Below are positions 52,818-63,105 of a stretch of 64,000 nt of DNA, in pieces. The stretch comes from Fulvia fulva (lineage: Eukaryota > Ascomycota > Dothideomycetes > Mycosphaerellales > Mycosphaerellaceae), in contig NC_063020.1 in NCBI RefSeq assembly GCF_020509005.1, positions 3,348,001-3,412,000 on the forward strand, in the 5' to 3' direction. Under the pieces are notes generated by a model. It saw nothing but the letters and a program-made list of their open reading frames with translations, was not told the DNA's origin and ran no database searches. The translations under genes and the position numbers were made by a program. Every line of letters begins with the position of its first letter. The first letter of the stretch is position 1.

Positions 52818-54470
52818 CTACAGCAACACTACAGGACCTTCGTAACTCTTCCTCTGATGGAGAAGGTAATACACGGCACCAATGATGAACCAACCTCCAA
52901 GCACAAGCGAAGCGTAGTTCATATTCTGTGCAGTGACTGGCTGATAGCTTGGGAACATGCTGAAGGTAATGGCGACTGCGCCCCAGAGAAGTGCGATAAT
53001 GTTGATGGTGGGACCTGGAAACTGTCAGCAATGATTTCCGTAGCAACTCCGATTTGATGTGAATAACGTACCCCAGCGACCCATAGAGAACCAGCCTGGC
53101 CGGTGAACGGCGGACCTGCGTCCATATAATAGCATGAAGGAGATTGGTAGGACGTAAGATGCGTACATCCCCAAGATAGACATTGAGATGATTGCATTGA
53201 ACGCCGTCGTGTTGCCAAGGTAGATCAAGCCAAGTAGGAATTGCAGCACTGTCAGGAGAATGCACATCCGCACTGGAAGCTGATTGGAGGGATTGAGGTG
53301 AGCATAGTACGCGCTGTACGGCACTGCACGATCTCGTGCGAAAGCCCAAGCAGTCCGGCTCGTCGAAGTCAGGCCGGCAGAGTTCGCTGCCAGTGCAATA
53401 AAGGCATGGAAGAGCGTCATGAACGTTGCCGCAACGTGGTTCTGTGTGACGTTGTAGTATAGCTGCACGAAGGGAAAGCCGGTCGTCGTCTTCAGCAGCT
53501 CGTCGAGGTCGCCGAGGCAGAAGAGGAAGACGATACAGAAGACCAGACCGATCAAGCCGTTGACAATAATGGAGCCGAGCATGGCGATCGGCACATACTT
53601 GGAGGGTCGAGGCAGTTCTTCAGACATGTGTGCGGCGGCATCATATCCGAGGAATGGATACACGGTTGACAAGAGGCCAACCAGCCACGATACCCCGTTG
53701 GAACTCCAGCCACTTGTGTTGGAGAAGTCTGTGAAGACATATTCGGCTGTGTTCTTGGTCTTCGTCATGGCGCCCAGGATCACCACCACGATGATGAAGC
53801 CGAAAACGTGCAGAACCCCTGCAGCAATGTTGCTTTGTGCCAAGATACGCGATCCGTAGACGTTGACAACCAGGGAGTACGCAAGGACAAGCCAGTAGAA
53901 CATGACCCCGTGCCAGCGCTGAGCGGCATAGTCTGGATTGTTCAGTGTGAGAAGTCCCTGGAATAGCAGACCCGCCGACAGCGCTGCGGATGCAGTGAGA
54001 CAGAGCTGTCCTCCGATGTTGATCCAGCCTGTAATCCACGAAGAGAATGGTCGGATCTTGGTGGGTGCAAAGGCTGCTACCCAGTGATATTGACCGCCGG
54101 CGGAAGGATACATGCTCGCGATCTCAGCCATGGAAGCGGCGACAGCCATCGTGCCTAGGAACGAAATGATGCTACATGAATCATCAGCTCCGGTTGCATA
54201 GACCTCGTGATGGTTGACCTACTAATTGTAGAACAGGCATGGAGGACCGCCATTCGTCAACGCTGAAGCCACGACCGTTGCAAGAGCCTCCCACGTGGCC
54301 ATCAAGCACACGAGCAGTGCTCCCAGCGACCACACACTGAAACCTTCGCGAAGCTCTTCGGTAATCTCTCCAGCCTTGAGTGTCGATGTGATGGACGTGA
54401 TCGGTTGCAACGGTGTGTCCGTGTCTTTCGCAGGCAGTCCGCCTTTGTCCAACGACACTTTGGCGTCCAT
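52818..54470 (-). CDS. APC-family amino acid/amine permease
   Basis: Exons 54470-54223, 54171-53072 and 53014-52818 (introns 51 and 57 nt), 514 aa. After a 45-residue hydrophilic N-terminus come about 12 hydrophobic segments, beginning GFSVWSLGALLVCLMATWEA and ALTNGGPPCLFYNYIISFLG. The signature SMYPSAGGQYHWVAAFAP and the later YPFLGYDAAAHMSEELPRPS are typical of the fungal choline/GABA permease branch (Hnm1, UgaP types). The likely substrate is a small amine, GABA or amino acid. It is divergent from the copper amine oxidase with a GATA-rich spacer, which fits joint use of amines as nitrogen source. Confidence 0.9.
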
Positions 54471-55525
54471 ATTGCTGTTGATGCCTGCGCTGTCAGGGCG
54501 AGGTCCTAGGTAAGTCAGTCTGCGAATAAGACCTAGCACGATGTCACAGCAGTAGCAGTAATCGTGTAACAATGGTGAACTTTGACCAGTTGCCTAGCGG
54601 CGTGCGGAGTACCCTACATACGGTAGTTGTTGCTGGCTGCTATCTCCAGCCACCGATCTGCAAGGCGGAAAGCTGCCACCATGGAACCTAATCCGCGTCA
54701 TCAAGAACGTATCAAGGCATGTTCAGCTATCTTGAAGATAGCAAGATGTTGCGATAAGGAGGGTCGACTTGTCGTCCTCTTATCATCTTGCCCAATGCTG
54801 AAAGATCCACCGACATGACATCGTATTTGCGACCACTTTCGCCGGAAACAGCCGGCTGTTCTCTTCTCGTTGTTCGGACAGTGTGTGCTGGACATTAGAT
54901 GGTAGGATGAAATGTAAGTCTTAAACAGTACTGAGGACCAGACGAACATATATGCGGTTCGAGTGATCAGACAATCCAAGTGGGTGACGCGCGATTTTTA
55001 GCTTGCGATGTGAGCATGTCCAGAACACGACTGCGGAATTGAATGTTGACTTTCGGCAGCGATCCCCATACGAGGGTAAAACACACGTCGTGTCGCTGTT
55101 GCAGCGAGCATGGCTGTTTTCGAAACAGAATCGGCTGAGTTTCGCTGTCACGTGTCAGCTAAATCCAAGTGAAGCTAGATCGCGAGGAGAAGGTCCATGC
55201 GGACGGAACGCTGCCGTCCAACGGGAACAACGCGCCTCCACGTCCTCCTTCCTACGGAGTTCGACAATATCGACTTCGTATGGTTGCATCCTTGGACTAT
55301 GCATCCACTTTCTATGGCTCGACCCAGACCCATCTCACACTTCGGGAAGTATATCTACAGCTGAGTGCTTACAGCGTTTCCTTGACCTACATCATCCTAC
55401 CGCATTGAACCCGACCTCGGGCATTGAGCTGTTGCATGCCCCTCTTCCATAAGAAGGCAGCGCGTGGCATAAGCCTGCATCGCCCCGACCTCATTTCCTC
55501 TCATACTTGCTCACAGCCTACTACA
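54471..55525. promoter_or_regulatory. divergent promoter of permease and amine oxidase, with GATA cluster
   Basis: 1.06 kb. Within 54726-54787 there are four HGATAR motifs: AGATAG in both orientations forming the near-palindrome GCTATCTTGAAGATAGC at 54726-54742, CGATAA at 54752, and TGATAA on the minus strand at 54779. A fifth, AGATAG on the minus strand, lies near 54650. HGATAR is the recognition sequence of AreA/NIT2 nitrogen regulators, which favour closely spaced sites. Regulation by AreA is inferred. Confidence 0.5.
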
Positions 55526-57622
55526 ATGGCACCTCATCCTCTTCAACAGCTCTCTGTCCAAGAGACCAAGCAAGCGAAGGCCATTCTCATCTCTGAGCAC
55601 GACAAAGATGAGGTGCTCATCATTCGAGAGATCTTCCTCCAGGAACCAGCAAAGGCAGAGCTTCAGAAATTCCTTGCGCTCGAACACTCCAACAGTCTGA
55701 CTCAGTCCTCCCCACGACCATCACGACAAGGATTGTGCCAGTACGATGTCGTTGGCTCAGACAAGGTCCCTTACTTTCATGAAGCAGTCATCGACCTTAA
55801 TAAGAAGGCTCGCGTGAAGCATGAAGTGATTGGCAAGGATCAACACGCTCCACTCAAGCTCGCCGAGTTCGACCATCTAGTCGATGCTGTCCAGGCCTCC
55901 AAGGAAATCCAAGATGCCATCGCCGAATTCGACATCCCAGAAGGCTTCGAAGTCCTCGTAGAGCCATGGCCATACGGTGGCCCCGATCTCGATGAACAGA
56001 ACGATCGCTACTTCCAAGGTCTGATCTTCGCCGTGGATAAGAGGAACAACAACGCCGACTCGAACTTCTATGCGTTCCCGCTGCCACTCATTCCCGTCAT
56101 GAATGCTCAGACCAAGGAGATTATCCGGATAGATAGACTTGCGACTGGAGGCAAGGGTGATAGTATGACCGGCCAGACTCATGCCAAGGGGGTACTCGAT
56201 CACTGTAGGCCGGCCGAGTATGTTCCAGAGCTTTTGCCGGACGGTGTTCGCAAGGACCTGAAGGCACTCAATGTCGTGCAGCCCGACGGCCCATCTTTCA
56301 CAGTCCAGGACGATTCCCTGATCGAATGGCAGAAGTGGAGGTTCAGAGTTACCTTCAACCCTCGCGAGGGAGCTGTCATCCACGACGTATGGTACGACGG
56401 CAGGAGCATGTTCTACAGACTAGCCGTATCCGAAATGACAGTACCATACGCCGACGCTCGCGCCCCTTTTCAAAGAAAGCAGGCCTTCGACTTCGGAGAC
56501 GGTGGCGCCGGCAACTGCTCCAACAACCTCTCCCTCGGCTGCGACTGTCTCGGCGTAATCAAATACTTCGACGGCGTCCTTATCTCCGGCGACAGCGAAG
56601 TGAAAGCAGCCCCCAACGTCATCTGCCTGCACGAACAAGACAACGGGATCGGCTGGAAACACACAAACTGGCGCACCGGCCGCGCCGTAGTAACTAGAAA
56701 CCGCGAGCTCGTGGTCCAATTCATCATCACCCTCGCCAACTACGAGTACATCTTCGCCTACAAATTCAACCAATCCGGCGGCATCGACATTGAAACCCGC
56801 GCGACCGGCATCGTAAGCTGTGTCAACATCGACCCAGGCAAGCAAAGCGACTACGGCAACGTCGTCTCCCCGGGGGTCCTCGCCCAGAACCATCAGCATA
56901 TTTTCGCCGTCCGGATTGACCCTGCCATCGATGGTCACGCCAATACTGTAGTGCAAGAGGAGTCTCTCCCCGTGCCCATGAACCCAGACACGAACCCGCG
57001 CGGCAACTACTACGAAGTGAAACGCACCCCAATCACGAAATCGAGCTGGGCAGACGCTGAGCCCAAGAACAACCGCGTCTTCAAAATCATCAACGAGAAC
57101 AAGAAAAACCCCATCAGCGGCAAACCAGTCGGCTTCAAACTCGTTCCCCCACCAACACAACTCCTGCTCGCATCCCCCGACTCCGTCCAAGCCCAGCGCG
57201 CCACCTTCGCAACCCACCACCTCTGGGTAACGAAATACAAAGACGACGAGCTCTACGCCGCAGGCCGCTACACGCTCCAGAGTCGTAAAGAGCTCGGCGG
57301 CGTGGCGGACGCCGTCGCCAGGAATGAGAATGTTGAGAATGAGGATGTTGTGGTGTGGTCGGTGTTTGGCCTGACGCATAATCCGAGAGTAGAGGATTGG
57401 CCGGTGATGCCGGTGGAGATGCATCAGATAAATCTACGGCCGGCGGATTTCTTCGAGGCGAATCCGTCGATTGATGTGCCGAGTGGGAGGAATGCGGAGA
57501 GTAAGCTTGTGGTGGGGAATGGAGGGACCGATGCACAGCAGCAGAATGGGAATGGATGCTATAATGGCGCGAATGGACATGCGCAGGAGGAGGTGAATGG
57601 GGTTACGAATATTGTTAGGTAG
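55526..57622 (+). CDS. copper amine oxidase
   Basis: A single exon of 698 aa from the ATG at 55526; an upstream in-frame start is non-ATG. The topaquinone precursor is Y406 in LANYEYIFAYKF. Copper ligands are H456 and H458 in QNHQHIFAV and probably H618 in FGLTHNPRVEDWPVMPVE. The catalytic base is probably D322 in AFDFGDGGAGNCSNNL. The enzyme oxidises primary amines to aldehydes, releasing ammonia and hydrogen peroxide. Many fungal members are peroxisomal, but no C-terminal PTS1 is present (ends TNIVR). The last 40 residues are Asn/Gly-rich and probably disordered. It is divergent from an amine-type permease. Confidence 0.95.
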   Translation: MAPHPLQQLSVQETKQAKAILISEHDKDEVLIIREIFLQEPAKAELQKFLALEHSNSLTQSSPRPSRQGLCQYDVVGSDKVPYFHEAVIDLNKKARVKHEVIGKDQHAPLKLAEFDHLVDAVQASKEIQDAIAEFDIPEGFEVLVEPWPYGGPDLDEQNDRYFQGLIFAVDKRNNNADSNFYAFPLPLIPVMNAQTKEIIRIDRLATGGKGDSMTGQTHAKGVLDHCRPAEYVPELLPDGVRKDLKALNVVQPDGPSFTVQDDSLIEWQKWRFRVTFNPREGAVIHDVWYDGRSMFYRLAVSEMTVPYADARAPFQRKQAFDFGDGGAGNCSNNLSLGCDCLGVIKYFDGVLISGDSEVKAAPNVICLHEQDNGIGWKHTNWRTGRAVVTRNRELVVQFIITLANYEYIFAYKFNQSGGIDIETRATGIVSCVNIDPGKQSDYGNVVSPGVLAQNHQHIFAVRIDPAIDGHANTVVQEESLPVPMNPDTNPRGNYYEVKRTPITKSSWADAEPKNNRVFKIINENKKNPISGKPVGFKLVPPPTQLLLASPDSVQAQRATFATHHLWVTKYKDDELYAAGRYTLQSRKELGGVADAVARNENVENEDVVVWSVFGLTHNPRVEDWPVMPVEMHQINLRPADFFEANPSIDVPSGRNAESKLVVGNGGTDAQQQNGNGCYNGANGHAQEEVNGVTNIVR

Positions 57623-57834
57623 ACGTGTTATGGAGAGGGTTCGATCTGATGTAGCTGCCCATCCTTTGTGGTGACGTTGGCTGTTTGATCTGAAGTCGAG
57701 GGTGTTTGGTCGCGTTTAAAGTGGCGGTTGGCGTGAAGTGAATGCAAACATGCACCTCTACACCATCGTGCACAAGCGTACCCGCTAAATCCACGAGGCA
57801 AGAATGTAGCAGTGAAAGACCACCCACGAAAGGG

Positions 57835-58062
57835 CCATCTTCTTGTCAGTTTGAGCCTTCGCTAGGCAAATGTTGAAGAGATCATTACTTCCCTAAACCG
57901 CTCAATCCCATCATGCCTCCAATGAACGCCATCCCATGCATTCCCTACCATCTTCTTGTCAGTTTGAGCCTTCGCTAGGCAAATGTTGAAGAGATCATTA
58001 CTTCCCTAAACCGCTCAATCCCATCATGCCTCCAATGAACGCCATCCCATGCATTCCCTACC
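57835..58062. repeat. exact 113-bp tandem duplication
   Basis: The sequence starting CCATCTTCTTGTCAGTTTG at 57835 repeats exactly from 57948, period 113 bp, and the second copy ends at about 58062. It lies in the 57623-58069 spacer, 8 bp beyond the SHMT stop codon, so it is probably within the SHMT 3' UTR. The rest of the spacer holds nothing recognisable. Confidence 0.9.
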
Positions 58063-58069
58063 TTCTTCC

Positions 58070-59737
58070 CTACGCGCTCTTCTCCCACGGCAACGAGAAC
58101 GTACCAACCCAATCCTCAACCTCCCTCCTCAACTCAACAATCTCAACAATCTCCTCGCCCTCTTTCACGTAGTCCTTGAAAGCATTCACGCTGGCAGGGT
58201 TCTTGCGTCCGCTCTTCTCGGCTGCCTCCTTGGCCTTGCCATTGAGGGTCTTGGTGATGCCGACGGCTCTGTGCACGATGTCTGCCACGCGCTTCCAGTC
58301 GTCGGGGTTGAAGCCGCGAGTTGTCATGGCTGGTGTGCCCATGCGGATGCCTCCTGGCTTCATGGCGGATTTGTCGCCGGGGACGGTGTTCTTGTTTGCT
58401 GCGACGCCGACAAGTTCTAGGATCCGCTCGACGCGGGCACCGTCGATGTCTTTGTCTTTTAGGTCGACCAGGACCAGATGGTTGTCAGTGCCACCACTCA
58501 CGATGTTGTAGCCCAGGCCGCCTTTGCCTTTCTCGCCGCCTAGCCTTGCTGCCAGTGCCTTGGCGTTCTCCAGAACTTGCTTCTGATACTCCTTGAACTC
58601 TGGCTGTTGCGCTTGGTGCAGCGCGACTGCCAATGCGGTGATGGTGTGGTTGTGTGGTCCTCCTTGATGTCCAGGGAACACCGAAGCATTGATCGGCTGC
58701 TCGAGGTCATACATGACCTGCTCGCCCTTCTTGTTGACACTTCGCACACCCTTCCTGAAGAAGATCATGGCTCCACGTGGGCCTCTCAAGCTCTTGTGTG
58801 TTGTTGTTGTGACCACATCTGAGTATTCGAATGGCGATGGGATGACCCCACCTGCTACCAAGCCTGAGATGTGGGCCATATCACTTAGTAGGTACGAGCC
58901 GACCTTGTCCGCAACCTTTCTGAATCTGTCGTAATCGATTAGACGACTGTATGCGCTAGTGCCTGCAATGATAATCTTCGGTCTGTAAAGGATTGCTAGC
59001 TCTTCAAGTTTCTCGTAGTCGATAAGGCCAGTTGACTCGTCGAGGCGGTAGGGTAGGGTTTCGAAGTATTTGGAGATGGCGGAGATCTTCTTGCCGGGGA
59101 TCTGGTAGCCGTGGGAAAGGTGGCCGCCGTGCGGTAGATCGAGGCCCATGATGCGATCGTGTGTGTTTAGAAGTGCTGAGTACGCGTAGAGGTTTGCGGG
59201 CGAGCCAGAGAGTGCTGCAGAGTGCTGTCAGTGGCCAAGATATACCATTGTCCATGTATAAGGACATACGCTGTACGTTGACGCCCCATTCTGACTCTTT
59301 CAATCCAAAGGTCTCCAATGCCCGCTGCTGGCACAATCGTTCTGCCTCGTCGATGAACTCGTTACCGCCGTAGTATCGTGCTCCCGGGTATCCCTCGGAG
59401 TACTTGTCTGTTCACAGCATTAGAAGTGCCCAAAGCTCTTATCAAAGCATGTCCTACTTTGCATAATACTGCCTAACGCATCCAGCACCGCTTGACTTGT
59501 AAAGTTCTCAGAAGGGATCAGGTTGATAAAGTGCTTCTGCCGCCTCTTTTCCTTCCGTATTATGTCGAATATCGAAGGGTCTGCTTGCTCTAGGTTGGAG
59601 GACAGCAGCTTTTGCTGGCCCTCTGAAGACATTGCTCGCCATGACTGTGCTTGGAAGGATTGTGCGGTGGATGGGCGTCTGCACGCTCGGCACACAAAGG
59701 AGCTCGAGGCTCTGGCTGTCGTCCAGAAGGTCGACAT
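58070..59737 (-). CDS. SHM1: serine hydroxymethyltransferase, mitochondrial type
   Basis: Exons 59737-59458, 59407-59270 and 59214-58070 (introns 50 and 55 nt), 520 aa. Residues 1-40 ([20 protein letters not shown]) are basic and Ser/Ala-rich, a likely matrix presequence; an internal Met (MSSEGQQK) could start a cytosolic form. The fold-type I core is intact: [47 protein letters not shown], the PLP lysine in [14 protein letters not shown], and [16 protein letters not shown]. It interconverts serine and glycine with tetrahydrofolate. The next gene encodes SAM synthetase, another one-carbon enzyme, in divergent orientation. Confidence 0.95.
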
Positions 59738-60914
59738 GGTGGTGATTGTCCTCAGGTTCGCGGAGGGTAGAGTCAATGCTCGGAACACGGCGATATGAAT
59801 CGTTGGCCACAGAATCGCCAGACCTCTCAAGCCAGTGAAACCACGTGCTGTTTGGGTCTAGCGCGGGGAGATGGGCAAATGGTTCGCAGCAGTTCAATGG
59901 CGCTGCGTCGTTCCTCCAATGTCGAATCCACGCTCACGCAGAGCAGGATTCAGATCGTGATGAGGTGAAGTGAAGCAAGAGTTACAAGCCGAAGCCGAAT
60001 GTGAGCAACACCGACTCGGGCGATGTTCCCGAGTATATCAACTGCAATGGGGCGGCTATTGCGGACGGTGGAAGTGACACCCGTATGAGGCTCAACAATC
60101 CTTCCTACATGTGCTGCTCGTCTGCATGTGGGTACAGTCTGAGGAGGAGGAGGTCCTGTCTGTTATGGTTCATGTTCCTCCAACGACATCTGCTACATCT
60201 TCTTCTCTTTGATCCAACGTCCAGCTTGATACGTTTCATATCGGCCTCGCTTCATCCTGCTGCCACGTCTTTGTTCCTCCAGATGCTCCGAGCGTCAGCA
60301 GCACCCATGGCCTTCGCCGAGACGTTCACCGCGATCTGTTGCCAGCAGCAGCGGCGCCACCACCATTGCAACCCGTGCAACCGTATTGTCGCGCACAAAC
60401 AGACACGTGAGGGTCGGTTGAAGGGCGGGTTAGCAGATGGCCAATGGTGCTGGATCGCGTCATCCTGGCAATGCTAGCGATCTCGGCTGGGGAGAGTTCT
60501 CCACTGCACAAGTCGTGGCCAGAAGCATTCGGCGGCCGAATGGGCACTTTCGTCGTATCACATTACACGGCGTCGAGGCTGAAAGGTGAAGTTACAGCTC
60601 GCCCTGGCGTGCACGGCGGAGGTGTTTGTGCTTGTGCGCTGCAGCCACCGCCGGGCAGGCCGTGGGTATTGTTCTTTTAGCAACGAAAATCCGGATGTGG
60701 CCACGACTTGATTCAAACCTCGCCAAACCATCAGCAACCTCTTTAGCTTCCACAGCCCCACGTTCAATCGGCAGTTTCAATGGCGGGACAAGTTTAATTT
60801 GTTCCCTCTCTCACCATCCATCCTCCTCACCACAACGCTCCTCCTCCTCCCTCCTCTTGAGCACTCATACACTTGCATACACTGTCCAGCATATCCCCAG
60901 GACCATCATTCACC
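59738..60914. other. divergent promoter region of SHM1 and SAM synthetase
   Basis: 1.18 kb with no supported gene. The part before the SAM synthetase ATG is C/T-rich (60800-60860), common in strongly expressed fungal genes. No regulatory motif is assigned. Confidence 0.5.
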
Positions 60915-62442
60915 ATGGCACAGACAAATGGCGACGGCCCACACGCTGGCCCGTAAGTCAATCCCTCCAACAAACTTCTCAACCATCACGTCAGGTACCA
61001 GCTTGGAAACAGCTCGAAGAAATCTGCACCACCTGCTGGCTGTCCGTGCAGACTTTCAGTGGCCGAGCAGGTTCTTCTGAGAGCTCCAACTGGCTGCTGG
61101 GGGCACGATGGCACTTCAGATGTGCCTTACAATGCCACAGCCCCTCTACCACCTCACTACTTCCACATGTGACGTATGCTGATTCAACGCAGAAAGGGCC
61201 GCTTCCTCTTCACATCCGAGTCCGTCGGCCGGGGTCACCCAGACAAGATCGCTGACCAGGTCTCCGACGCCGTCCTCGATGCTTGCTTAGCAGAGGACAA
61301 GGCCTCCAAGGTTGCCTGCGAGACTGCCACCAAGACCGGTATGATCATGGTCTTCGGTGAGATCACCACCAAGACCAGACTAGACTACCAGAAGGTCATC
61401 CGTGAGGCAATCAAGGACATTGGCTACGACCACTCGGACAAGGGTTTCGACTACAAGACTTGCAACGTGCTCGTTGCCATTGAGGAGCAGAGCCCAGATA
61501 TCGCTCAGGGTCTTCACTACGAGAAGCGTCTGGAAGAGCTGGGTGCCGGTGACCAGGGTATCATGTTCGGTTATGCCACCGACGAGACCCCAGAGATGTT
61601 GCCATTGACCCTTTTGCTCGCACACAAGCTCAACAAGGCAATGGACGACGCAGCAAAGGACGGCAGCCTCCCATGGCTCCGACCTGACACCAAGACCCAG
61701 GTCACCATCGAGTACGAGCACGACAACGGTGCCGTTGTACCAAAGCGTGTTGACACCGTCGTCGTCTCTGCCCAGCACAGCGCAGACATCACCACCGAGG
61801 TCCTCCGAAAGGAGATCAAGGAGAAGATCATCAAGAAGGTCATCCCAGCCGAGCTGCTCAACGACCAGACCGTCTACCACGTGAGTATTTCCAAAATTTC
61901 GGGGCCGCGGACCCGCCTTTCATATGATCACCGAAAGGCTCCGAAGCGGGCATTGCCACGGCAAACGCTAACACATGCTACAGATCCAACCATCCGGTCT
62001 TTTCATCATCGGTGGCCCACAGGGTGACGCCGGTCTGACCGGCCGTAAGATCATCGTCGACACTTACGGTGGCTGGGGAGCTCACGGTGGTGGTGCTTTC
62101 TCCGGAAAGGACTACAGCAAGGTCGACCGATCGGCTGCATACCTCGCTCGATGGGTCGCCAAGTCTCTCGTCCACTCCGGTCTCGCACGCCGCGCCCTCG
62201 TCCAGCTCTCGTACGCCATTGGTGTTGCCGAGCCACTTTCCCTCTTCGTCGAGTCGTACGGTACCTCCAGCAAGTCCTCTGATGAGCTCGTAGAGATCAT
62301 CCGCAAGAACTTCGACCTCCGACCAGGTGTCATCGTCAAGGAGCTCGACCTCGCCACCCCAATCTACCGCCAGACCGCCATGAACGGCCACTTCACCAAC
62401 CAGAACTTCGCTTGGGAGAAGCCACGCAAGCTCAACTTTTAG
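60915..62442 (+). CDS. SAM2: S-adenosylmethionine synthetase
   Basis: Exons 60915-60952, 61193-61880 and 61984-62442 (introns 240 and 103 nt), 394 aa. Splicing gives [20 protein letters not shown] then [20 protein letters not shown], the methionine/ATP-binding start. Signature [15 protein letters not shown] and phosphate-binding loop GGGAFSGKD are present, as are [15 protein letters not shown] and the C-terminal [15 protein letters not shown]. The enzyme makes S-adenosylmethionine from ATP and methionine in the cytosol. Both introns are longer than the local norm; the 240-nt first intron, after a 38-nt coding exon, may carry regulatory sequence. Confidence 0.96.
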
Positions 62443-63105
62443 ATCAGAAGTGTGGGCTGCTTCAACCCTAACTGCTCCGCCTGGTCATCGGCGGAGTAAG
62501 CATAGCCGAGTCGAGGTTCCACCCTCGGCTCGCAGCACGGCGTTATATACGGAATGGGAGGGTGTACTAGAATCGACAAAAGTTTTACGGAGAGCGCAAA
62601 TGATACCCAGATAAAGCCCTGCTCGCGGCATGATTATTGAAGCGTTATTCAACATAGACCTCGAGCAGGTCGAGTGCCTATTACAACCATGGCATTGGCA
62701 AACAATTGGTGGAATCTGACAGTTAGCGTGGCGTTCAGGAGATGTGCTCAACCATCCATCTCAGGAGCGCAGCGGCGAACAATCGCGCTCGATAGAAATG
62801 AATGGATCTGATATTTGAAAGACAATACCGCTAAGCATCAGTGCAGCTTTCTTTTGTCATAATACATACTCGTTCGCTCGTGACGGACTATATCTACAGG
62901 CCGAAAATGCAAATGCAAATGCATCACAATGCAACGCTCGCCGCTAATCCATTAACAGGAAACAAGTATCGTTACAACCGCACAAGCCCGAACCAAAACC
63001 AGCCCAAGTCTTAGCCCACTTCATGACCCAATTCACTCCCCCGACTCCCTAACCCATCCCAAGAAACTCCGATCCAACCCTCACCTCATCTCACCTCACA
63101 CTCCC
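62443..63105. other. convergent intergenic region
   Basis: 663 bp between convergent genes; AAATGC tandem triplet near 62905 and C/A-rich sequence near 63000-63105. No gene seen. Confidence 0.5.

Noticed and set aside
56420..57424. 334-codon minus-strand frame opposite the copper amine oxidase
   Set aside because: It is a shadow of GC-biased third positions. The plus frame holds all catalytic residues of the amine oxidase.
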